A stretch of DNA of 13,924 bases from an uncultured Oscillospiraceae bacterium. Its GTDB lineage: Bacteria; Bacillota_A; Clostridia; Oscillospirales; Oscillospiraceae. Shown here in pieces: positions 6,417 through 12,213 of the stretch. The translations under genes and the position numbers were made by a program. Under the pieces are notes generated by a model. That model had not been told where the DNA came from. It made no database searches and saw only the letters and a list, made by a program, of their open reading frames with translations. Positions within the stretch are counted from its first letter, which is position 1; each line of letters opens with the position of its first letter. The stretch spans positions 1-13,924 of the forward strand of contig CAJUAW010000071.1 of assembly GCA_910584605.1 (NCBI GenBank). The letters are read 5' to 3'.

Positions 6417-7014
6417 ATGCCCTGCCCAAAACCTTGGCGATACGCTTATCTATCTCAGCGTGCAGGGTTTCATAGGTCAGCTGTTCCGCCTGTGTCCTCA
6501 CCGCCTCGCTACCAAGCATGTGGGGCACGGCGGGGGACAGCAGCTTCTTTACCGGCAGACGGCTTGTTCCTTTTCGCTGCACAATGGCGGTGTGGCCGCT
6601 GGCAAACCTAGTGACAAAGGCTTTGAGATCATCCATCTCCAGCAGCTTCAAGCTGCCAGAGGACAAGATTTTAGCTCTTGCCGCCCCCGTTTTCGTGTTG
6701 GGCCGGGTCATAAAAGACATGATATCCTGCATGGGGCCCCTGGAGCGGATAGCAGCGGACAGATTTGCTGAACTGGCCGTCAGAACCTTGGGGCCGCCCT
6801 GGGCCGTATCCCGCAGGGCCTTGGTATTTTTGATGGCATACTCATCCTTAACGTCTGTTACCATCTGCTTGCGTACCTTGCGGGCGGTAGAGTTCAGCGC
6901 GTTTCTCAGGATATTGGGGGCCGCGATCTGGTCAGACAGGCGGTTCAGCTGCTGGATGATTTTTTGCAGCTCCTCCTCCACGTCAATGTGAATTATCGAC
7001 TCATTTCCGCTCAC
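6415..7014 (-). CDS. Minor tail protein Z-like / head-tail completion protein
   Basis: This 199-residue protein opens with a helical, charged N-terminus (IDVEEELQKIIQQLNRLSDQ) followed by ILRNALNSTARKVRKQMVTD. That beginning is typical of lambda gpZ-like and HK97 gp10-like head-tail completion proteins. The middle has a basic TRPNTKTGAARAKI segment. Such proteins complete the head-to-tail joint or tail end. GTG at 7014 overlaps the preceding TGA as GTGA, with GGAGG about ten bases upstream. The TAA is formed within the T run of the opposing hicAB terminator. Length agrees with gpZ (about 190 residues). The family name is from pattern and position, and another head-tail connector type is possible. 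Confidence 0.8.
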   Translation of the reverse strand: MSGNESIIHIDVEEELQKIIQQLNRLSDQIAAPNILRNALNSTARKVRKQMVTDVKDEYAIKNTKALRDTAQGGPKVLTASSANLSAAIRSRGPMQDIMSFMTRPNTKTGAARAKILSSGSLKLLEMDDLKAFVTRFASGHTAIVQRKGTSRLPVKKLLSPAVPHMLGSEAVRTQAEQLTYETLHAEIDKRIAKVLGRA

Positions 7015-7346
7015 GTCTTTGCCGCCTCCAGTTCAATGGCCAGGATCCCGGCCTCCGCTGTGCAGTCCCGCACCCGGTAGGCCACCCGGTCCAGGGTCAG
7101 CACAGACTTGATGGCCGGGCGCGGTCCGAAATCTGCCTGGGCCACATAGATCAGACGGCGGCTCTTGTAAAGCCCGTCCGAATGGCCGCCCTGCTTGGCC
7201 TTGTCCCGCTCCAGCAGCTCGTTTTCATCCACCAGCACCGCCATTTTTTTGCCGTTGACGGTGTGGAGGTCCGCAAACTCCAGCTGGTCCAGGAAGATGT
7301 CAGAGACGTCCGATGCAATACAATCCTTGAAGCTGGGGGCGGCCAT
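7011..7346 (-). CDS. Head-tail attachment protein (lambda FII-like)
   Basis: This 111-residue protein begins MAAPSFKDCIASDVSDIFLD. Its layout, a short helix followed by strands (VNGKKMAVLVDENELLERD, then ADFGPRPAIKSVLTLDRVAY), resembles lambda gpFII and related stoppers that bind the connector and receive the tail. The ATG at 7346 overlaps the preceding TGA by one base (TGATG). A GTG one codon upstream is an alternative. The stop overlaps the next start as GTGA. Position after the capsid genes and before the gpZ-like gene is as in lambda. Confidence in a head-tail joining role is good, and in the exact family moderate. Confidence 0.78.
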   Translation of the reverse strand: MAAPSFKDCIASDVSDIFLDQLEFADLHTVNGKKMAVLVDENELLERDKAKQGGHSDGLYKSRRLIYVAQADFGPRPAIKSVLTLDRVAYRVRDCTAEAGILAIELEAAKT

Positions 7347-7891
7347 CACTGGCCACCCCCGGTATCGTCAGGGGAGCCGGCGGGGGCCTGAACCTCCGCC
7401 GCGGCAAGGATGGCGGCCCGCTCGGCATTGGTCCGGGCACTGGAAATATCCACGCCCATATCCTCCGCCAGCTTTTCCAGGTCCGCCTTTTTCCACTTCT
7501 CCAGGTCCTCCACATCCAGGCGGCCGGTCTGCCGGGCGGGGGCTTCACTGCCCTGCCCGGTTTCGCCCTCCCCCGGGCGGCTATCGGGGGCAAACAGGGC
7601 ACGGAGCTGCTCCGTCAGGCTGGAAACGCCCACAAACTCCCCGGTGCCGTCCTCGATATCCACGCCCATGGACCGGATAACCTCCGCTGCCAAGTCGTTC
7701 ACCTTGGAGCGCCGGGCGGCCTCCTGGACGACGGCGCTGACAAAGCCCTCCATGTCCGTATCCGTCCACACGGCGCTGTCGGCTCTCAGCCATGCCTCCA
7801 CCATCTGGGGGTTTTCAGTGGGGACGGCCTCTCCGCACTTGTAGGTCCGGCCCATGTACTGGATTGGGCGGCGGGCAATCAGTTTTTTCAT
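7346..7891 (-). CDS. Phage protein with C-terminal Rho-N/SAP-like segment
   Basis: The start chosen is the ATG at 7891, with GAGG six bases upstream, giving 181 residues (MKKLIARRPIQYMGRTYKCG). An upstream TTG at 8017 would add 42 residues translated through a strong hairpin and is rejected. The N-terminal 30 residues look like a small beta unit. The middle is helical, then comes a Gly/Glu-rich linker (SRPGEGETGQGSEAPARQTG). The last 45 residues, EKWKKADLEKLAEDMGVDIS followed by ARTNAERAAIL, resemble the helix-extended-loop-helix of Rho N-terminal or SAP-like domains. Such proteins often follow the capsid gene in Clostridia phages. Their role is unknown, and head completion or nucleic-acid binding is possible. 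Confidence 0.8.
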   Translation of the reverse strand: MKKLIARRPIQYMGRTYKCGEAVPTENPQMVEAWLRADSAVWTDTDMEGFVSAVVQEAARRSKVNDLAAEVIRSMGVDIEDGTGEFVGVSSLTEQLRALFAPDSRPGEGETGQGSEAPARQTGRLDVEDLEKWKKADLEKLAEDMGVDISSARTNAERAAILAAAEVQAPAGSPDDTGGGQ

Positions 7892-7919
7892 ATCGTCCTC
7901 ACAAACTCCTTTCCGCTCC

Positions 7920-7938
7920 GCCCGGCTGTTCGCCGGGC
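7920..7938 (-). other. Short GC hairpin before the Rho-N-like gene
   Basis: GCCCGGC (7920-7926) and GCCGGGC (7932-7938) form a perfect 7-bp stem with a 5-base loop. It ends 28 bases before the ATG at 7891 on the minus strand, just ahead of the purine-rich ribosome site. No T run follows on either strand, so it is not a terminator by itself. Confidence 0.65.
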
Positions 7939-7966
7939 ATACGCTGCATTCCGTTGTTCGTCCTCT

Positions 7967-8001
7967 CCCCGGCGCAAACGCTCCGCTGGTTTGCGCCGGG
8001 G
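7967..8001. other. Strong 13-bp perfect inverted repeat between head genes
   Basis: CCCCGGCGCAAAC (7967-7979) and GTTTGCGCCGGGG (7989-8001) pair perfectly around a 9-base loop. It lies in the only sizeable non-coding gap of the operon, 126 bases between the decoration gene and the Rho-N-like gene. On the minus strand (the operon mRNA) no T run follows, so it would act as a structure that protects or attenuates the mRNA. On the plus strand a T run (8007-8011) follows after five bases, so it could stop antisense transcripts. Confidence 0.8.
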
Positions 8002-8017
8002 GCCCCTTTTTCTCCAA

Positions 8018-8344
8018 TCAGCCCAACAGCTTGACCATCACAGTGGCGGCCGTGGCGGCAGCGGTCGAGGCGGCATAGCCGGCGGGCGTGTTTCCGTCCG
8101 CCGTGGCGGTGATGGCCTCCGCTGCGGAATCGTAGTAGACGGCGGCACCCTGGGCAAGCTCCTCCCCCTCCGCCTTGGTCATGGAGAAGACGCCCACCAC
8201 ATGGACGTTGCCCAGCTCGTTGGCAGGGATATCCGACGCAGCCACGCCGATCCGTGTACCCAGGGCCACTACCTGGCCCGCCTTTGTATCCTCAGTGGGG
8301 GTATAGCCCAGGGCCTCTCCCCGCTGGAAATAGACTGCTTTCAT
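8018..8344 (-). CDS. Head decoration protein, DUF2190 family
   Basis: This 108-residue protein begins MKAVYFQRGEALGYTPTEDT and has AGQVVALGTRIGVAASDIPA and the closing ATVMVKLLG, a pattern typical of DUF2190. The family is often mislabelled as a RecA/RadA-type recombinase, but it sits next to the capsid gene and is believed to decorate the head surface, in the place of lambda gpD. The ATG at 8344 has a very strong site (AAGGAGGAG) about six bases upstream, consistent with the high expression needed for one copy per capsid subunit. It is followed by the hairpin gap and not by an overlapping gene, unlike its neighbours. Confidence 0.9.
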   Translation of the reverse strand: MKAVYFQRGEALGYTPTEDTKAGQVVALGTRIGVAASDIPANELGNVHVVGVFSMTKAEGEELAQGAAVYYDSAAEAITATADGNTPAGYAASTAAATAATVMVKLLG

Positions 8345-8356
8345 ATCTGCTCCTCC

Positions 8357-9904
8357 TTATCCGTTCAGCTTCACGCCGTTGTTCCGCAGCAGGCCCCGGA
8401 AGTCCACCGCGTTGATACCCCAGTCCAGCCAGATGTCCCAGAGGAAGCCCAGGTGGCCGGCCTTTTCGCTCCGGCGGAAGGTGGGGGTGGTGACGCCGTT
8501 GAGGTAGTCCACCTGCACGCCCTTCACCAGGCGGGGATCCGAGGCCATGAACCAGGGGCAGGCTTTGTCACCCGCCAGCACGTTCAGCGTGCCCTCCTCG
8601 ACCACCTGAATCTTGCTCCGGTACTGGCTGTTCAGCACGTTTACCGTGTGGCTGCCAATGCCCTCCACGTCGATTTCCGCGGTGCCCAGAATCTGGTTGA
8701 CCCGCATACCCATCCCCACGGGCACGATAACCTTGGAGGGCTCCACCATGATGCTCTCACCAAACTGGTCAATCTGCATCCCCATCAGCTGGATCATCTG
8801 CTCCAGCACAGAGATACTGGGGGCGGAGCCCGTGGCAATCAGGTTTCTGTGAATTGCATCGAACAGGGCCGCGCCGTCAAATACGGCGGGGTTCTCATAG
8901 ATCAGCTCATAGACCTGGCGGTTGATTTTCCGTTTGGCCTTGCGGGCGTACTGGGCGGGCATACTGGCCAGGAACCCAATATCGTCGTTGATAAAGGCCT
9001 CCCGGGTCATGGTGAACGTGGTACCGTAGGTGTCCAGCTTCCGGGTAGGCAGCATCTCGGTCTGGAGGCTGCTGTGCTTCAGCTCTCCGCCCTCGCCGAC
9101 CTTAGAGAACTCGCCTCCGCCCAGGGCGTACTTATGCTCCTTGCTGGGCTTGAAGTCGGTCAGCGTCCCCCGGCTGGTCCAGAGCTCGAAGGTGCAGGGG
9201 ACCAGCGCGTACTGCTGCACGATGGATTTCTTGATGGCGTTGTCCAAGATCGCCGGGAAGTCCGCAGTGGGGCTGAAGAACTGACGCACCGCCGTATCCC
9301 ACAGGTCGGCCCGGGACCGGCGCAGCAACTCGGTCGTGGTGCCCTCGCCGGAGCGGGCCATGCTCTCAATGAGGAAATCCCGCATGGACATACCCCGCAG
9401 CGCCTCGGTGCCCTGGGCGGGCTTCTCGACCTCCACACCGGCCTGCATCAGCATGGCGTCCCGGGCGGCGTCTCGGAAATTGTCCTGGTCCGCGTCTCTG
9501 GCCCCAACCACCACCGGCGCCCCATGCTTCAGCAGGTGGTCCACGGCGGACTCCCGGACCTTATCCACAGAATCGCCATTCTGGACATATTTATCCGGGT
9601 CCATGCCGGCCTGACGGCACAGCGCAATAATATCGCTGATCCGCTGGCGCTCCGCCTCCGTGGCCTGCCGCTCCACGTCCGCAGGATTTGTGCCCAAGTT
9701 GGGCACATTGCTCCCGTTGGATGTGGAGTGGTCGCGCTGGCCGTTGTCCGGCTCCCCATTGCCCTGGCCGTCCGGCTCCGCGTCGATCTGGCGCTGGAGC
9801 TGGTCAAACTCCGCCTGCTCCTCAGCCGTCAGGCCCCGCCCGGCGGCGCGGGCGGCGCTGACAATCTCCTGCTGACGCTGGATCCACTTTGCCTTGTTCT
9901 TCAT
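8357..9904 (-). CDS. Major capsid protein with long N-terminal scaffold-like region
   Basis: This 515-residue protein forms the head shell. The first 65 residues contain a coiled-coil-like helix (GRGLTAEEQAEFDQLQRQID) and a Gly/Asn/Asp-rich linker. Residues 78-125 (ATEAERQRISDIIALCRQAG and onward) resemble the linker that joins protease and capsid domains in fused protease-capsid proteins. The shell domain runs from about residue 185 to the end and includes a typical capsid segment TYGTTFTMTREAFINDDIGF (residues 292-311). The N-terminal 150-190 residues are probably a scaffold removed by the protease. The ATG overlaps the protease TGA as ATGA, with GGAGGT about six bases upstream. The capsid role is firm and the cleavage is inferred. 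Confidence 0.95.
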   Translation of the reverse strand: MKNKAKWIQRQQEIVSAARAAGRGLTAEEQAEFDQLQRQIDAEPDGQGNGEPDNGQRDHSTSNGSNVPNLGTNPADVERQATEAERQRISDIIALCRQAGMDPDKYVQNGDSVDKVRESAVDHLLKHGAPVVVGARDADQDNFRDAARDAMLMQAGVEVEKPAQGTEALRGMSMRDFLIESMARSGEGTTTELLRRSRADLWDTAVRQFFSPTADFPAILDNAIKKSIVQQYALVPCTFELWTSRGTLTDFKPSKEHKYALGGGEFSKVGEGGELKHSSLQTEMLPTRKLDTYGTTFTMTREAFINDDIGFLASMPAQYARKAKRKINRQVYELIYENPAVFDGAALFDAIHRNLIATGSAPSISVLEQMIQLMGMQIDQFGESIMVEPSKVIVPVGMGMRVNQILGTAEIDVEGIGSHTVNVLNSQYRSKIQVVEEGTLNVLAGDKACPWFMASDPRLVKGVQVDYLNGVTTPTFRRSEKAGHLGFLWDIWLDWGINAVDFRGLLRNNGVKLNG

Positions 9905-10527
9905 ACTCTTACCTCCATCATGTTCTGATTGATTTGGATTTGACTCTCGTACACAGACAGGTCCGGCGGGCTGTCATCTGAACGGCCCACGCCTACAGTG
10001 GCGTCCGCCGGTACCGACACGACAGACGCCTCCAGGGGCGTCCATTTCCGGGCGATCATGCAGGGGCCGTTGAAGCGCCCGTCCACAGACACGGCACCGG
10101 CCTTGACCTCCTCCCAGGCGTCCACAGCGTAGCGTACAGACGTGGTTTTCAGGGTGCCCGACTTGACCTTGCTGAAAATCTTCTCCGCCTCGGCGTCGCT
10201 GTCAAACTCAATTTCCGCCATGCCGCGGCCGTTCTCCACCCAGGCCCTGAGCACCTTTCCAATCACCTGGTCCCTGTTGTGGTTGAACAGGACCACACCC
10301 ACTGTGTTCAGGCGGGACAGATTTACCGCATCCCCGGCATGGTCCAGAATCTCCATGCCGAAATACCGCCGGTACGGCTCCTCGCTGGAGAAGCTAATGG
10401 TCCGCCGGCGGCTCTCCTGTGCCTCCGGGCTTTCCGCCTCCCTTGCCAGAATTTCCCCCATGCTCCGGGTCCCCCGGTTCCGTTCCGGCTCCGGGGCCGC
10501 CAGGTTGGGCTGCTGCTGCCGCTCCAT
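9901..10527 (-). CDS. Prohead maturation protease, U35/S78 (HK97-like) family
   Basis: This protein of about 208 residues should process scaffold and capsid N-termini during head maturation. Counting from ATG at 10527, FNHNRDQVIG holds the likely catalytic His (H83), and LKTTSVRY the likely catalytic Ser (S130). The spacing and the intervening GRGMAEIEFD strand fit the HK97-type prohead proteases. The start is uncertain: a GGAGGT lies 13 bases before this ATG but only 7 bases before an in-frame TTG at 10533, and an ATG at 10572 would give 223 residues. In any case the start lies well inside the portal gene. The stop overlaps the capsid start as ATGA, which suggests translational coupling. Confidence 0.9.
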   Translation of the reverse strand: MERQQQPNLAAPEPERNRGTRSMGEILAREAESPEAQESRRRTISFSSEEPYRRYFGMEILDHAGDAVNLSRLNTVGVVLFNHNRDQVIGKVLRAWVENGRGMAEIEFDSDAEAEKIFSKVKSGTLKTTSVRYAVDAWEEVKAGAVSVDGRFNGPCMIARKWTPLEASVVSVPADATVGVGRSDDSPPDLSVYESQIQINQNMMEVRV

Positions 10528-11971
10528 TTCCAAACATGACACCTCCCATATCAATTCCGAGCTCACGGCCATATCTCAAAACCTCCGCAATCTCGCTTAC
10601 CGCCTCTTTCCAGTCCTTGCCCCGCTCGGCGCAGAGGTCCTGGAACGTCTTTTGACCGCTTTGCAGGGCGATTTTATCCGCGTTGGCTTCCTTAACCGGG
10701 TCAATCCACTTTTTCGGCGTCTTGATCCAGGCGTGGCTCAAATATTCCTCCCTGCGCGCCCAGAAGTCCGGAACGGCGAACAGCCCGGTCAGGCAGCCGG
10801 AAATCACAAAATGCTCATACGCCTCGGACATGAACGCAGTAAGAAGCTCAACCTCCTCGGTGTATGTGTTCTCATCCTCCTGGGCGTTCTGCCGGGCGGA
10901 GGAATAGGTCGCGCCATTCATGTCCCGGCTCACCGCCTCATAGGACAGGCCCTGCCCCGAGCCGATCAGGCTCTGCTGAGTCTTCAGGAAGGCTGTGGCG
11001 TCTGTTGCGGCGCTCTTGGGGTCCACGACCTCCACATCGTCCCCGGGCCCCAGCTCCATGATCATGCCGGGGGTCATCTTCTTGCCGGAGTAGTCCACCT
11101 GGCCGTCCAAGCCCCGGGACGATGAGCTGCGGCCGGTCCCCCCGGTAGGCAGCGCCTTTTTGATCACCAGGCCCACCAGGGCCGCGATGCGCTCCTTGAT
11201 GGCCACGGCGGTAATAAATTCGTTGGCGTCCCGCACTCTGGTGATGGTGGGGCTCAGGTCGGACATCTCCCGGAGCTGGCTGGGCCGGTGCTTATTCTTG
11301 TAGAAAAAGATGTCTTTGGCGTCGATGTACATCGGGTCCATAACCTGGCAGCCGTCCAGGTCATACTGCCGGAACCAGTAGCCCATCGGGCGGCGGTACC
11401 GGTTATACTCAATGCCGCCCACCACCCGGTTGCCCCGGTGCCGCGGAGAGGTCTGGGTAACATCCAGCTCATCCACCTCCAGGCACTGGAGCTTGAAGGG
11501 GACCAGCCCGCCGGGGGTGTAGCAGAAGTGAATGAGGATCCCGCCGTCGTACTTTTTCCGCTCCACCATCATGCGCAGGATGCTGTTGAAGGACTGTTCC
11601 CCGGTCACATCGCAGTTTCGGGCTTTGCACCAGCGCTTCCAGGCCCGCTCAATCTGATTGTCCAGGCTGTCGTCGCCCGTCATGGCCCGGAGGGTGTAGC
11701 CCCGCCCGACAACATTGCGCTTATAGGCGTGTACCACAGACTGGGCGATATCGCTGTTGCGTTCCAGGTCGCGTGCCCGGGCCCGAATCACATCCCGGCT
11801 GTACCGGTCTGTCAGCTCCGCGCTCTCGTTCACCACGCGCCACCCGGCATTGACGCGGCCGGAGCTGGCTGCGTCGTAGCCGCGGGCCTCCTCATAGGCC
11901 TGCCGCCACATCGTCCGCTCATAGGCCCAGCGGGGGGACACTGCGGCAATCGTATTATTCAGCCAGCTCAT
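10394..11971 (-). CDS. Portal protein, lambda gpB family
   Basis: Portal proteins form the dodecameric ring at one head vertex through which DNA is packaged and ejected. The lambda-type pattern is clear: ARDLERNSDIAQSVVHAYKR, WCKARNCDVTGEQSFNSILR, DIFFYKNKHRPSQLREMSDL and SRDMNGATYSSAR come in the family's order. The C-terminus is a Gly/Pro-rich tail (GGNSGKGGGKPGGTGEP). I chose the ATG at 11971, with GGGAG nine bases upstream, over an ATG at 11980 that touches the same GGGAG and overlaps the preceding stop, giving 525 residues. The 3' end overlaps the protease gene by about 134 bases. Confidence 0.95.
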   Translation of the reverse strand: MSWLNNTIAAVSPRWAYERTMWRQAYEEARGYDAASSGRVNAGWRVVNESAELTDRYSRDVIRARARDLERNSDIAQSVVHAYKRNVVGRGYTLRAMTGDDSLDNQIERAWKRWCKARNCDVTGEQSFNSILRMMVERKKYDGGILIHFCYTPGGLVPFKLQCLEVDELDVTQTSPRHRGNRVVGGIEYNRYRRPMGYWFRQYDLDGCQVMDPMYIDAKDIFFYKNKHRPSQLREMSDLSPTITRVRDANEFITAVAIKERIAALVGLVIKKALPTGGTGRSSSSRGLDGQVDYSGKKMTPGMIMELGPGDDVEVVDPKSAATDATAFLKTQQSLIGSGQGLSYEAVSRDMNGATYSSARQNAQEDENTYTEEVELLTAFMSEAYEHFVISGCLTGLFAVPDFWARREEYLSHAWIKTPKKWIDPVKEANADKIALQSGQKTFQDLCAERGKDWKEAVSEIAEVLRYGRELGIDMGGVMFGNGAAAAAQPGGPGAGTEPGDPEHGGNSGKGGGKPGGTGEPPADH

Positions 11972-11976
11972 ACAGA

Positions 11977-12204
11977 TCATCTCCCATCAAAATAGGCTAC
12001 ATAGGTCCGCCCCAGCAGGCAGCCGCTGTCCTCGTTAGCCAGCTGGGCCTCCAGGTCGTCCCGCATGGATTTCAGCATAGCCAGGTCCGCCCGGGTCAGC
12101 GACCGGCTTCCGATTTTGTAACTCTGGCCGCCGCACAGCACCTTGGTGATGGCGGTATTGACCTGGGCCAGCATTTCAGCCGGCGTCATGTTTGTTTCGT
12201 CCAT
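11977..12204 (-). CDS. Small head-tail connector, gpW/DUF6148-like
   Basis: This 75-residue protein lies between terminase and portal, the place of gpW in lambda. Its pattern, an N-terminal helix (MTPAEMLAQVNTAITKVLCG), the hairpin GGQSYKIGSRSLTRADL, then a second helix (LAMLKSMRDDLEAQLANE), is typical of gpW-like and DUF6148 proteins. gpW binds the portal after packaging to stop DNA leakage and let the tail join. The ATG at 12204 has AAGGGGG about five bases upstream and starts nine bases after the terminase stop. The identity rests on pattern plus position. Confidence 0.88.
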   Translation of the reverse strand: MDETNMTPAEMLAQVNTAITKVLCGGQSYKIGSRSLTRADLAMLKSMRDDLEAQLANEDSGCLLGRTYVAYFDGR

Positions 12205-12213
12205 ATTGCCCCC

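Noticed and set aside
7967..8011. Rho-independent terminator of the head operon
   Set aside because: On the minus strand no T run follows the stem. The T run is on the plus side only and is separated by five bases, so it was listed as a structural hairpin instead.
7892..8017. Upstream TTG extension of the Rho-N-like protein by 42 residues
   Set aside because: The extension would be translated through two strong hairpins, has a Pro/Arg/Cys-rich unlike-protein composition, and the ATG at 7891 has its own ribosome site.
7991..9928. A 645-codon open frame on the plus strand, antisense to decoration and capsid genes
   Set aside because: It is a shadow of the capsid codon pattern in GC-rich DNA, has no sensible domain or ribosome site, and would need the real capsid gene to be absent.
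10142..11125. A 327-codon plus-strand open frame over portal and protease
   Set aside because: It is antisense to two firmly identified genes and shows no family pattern.
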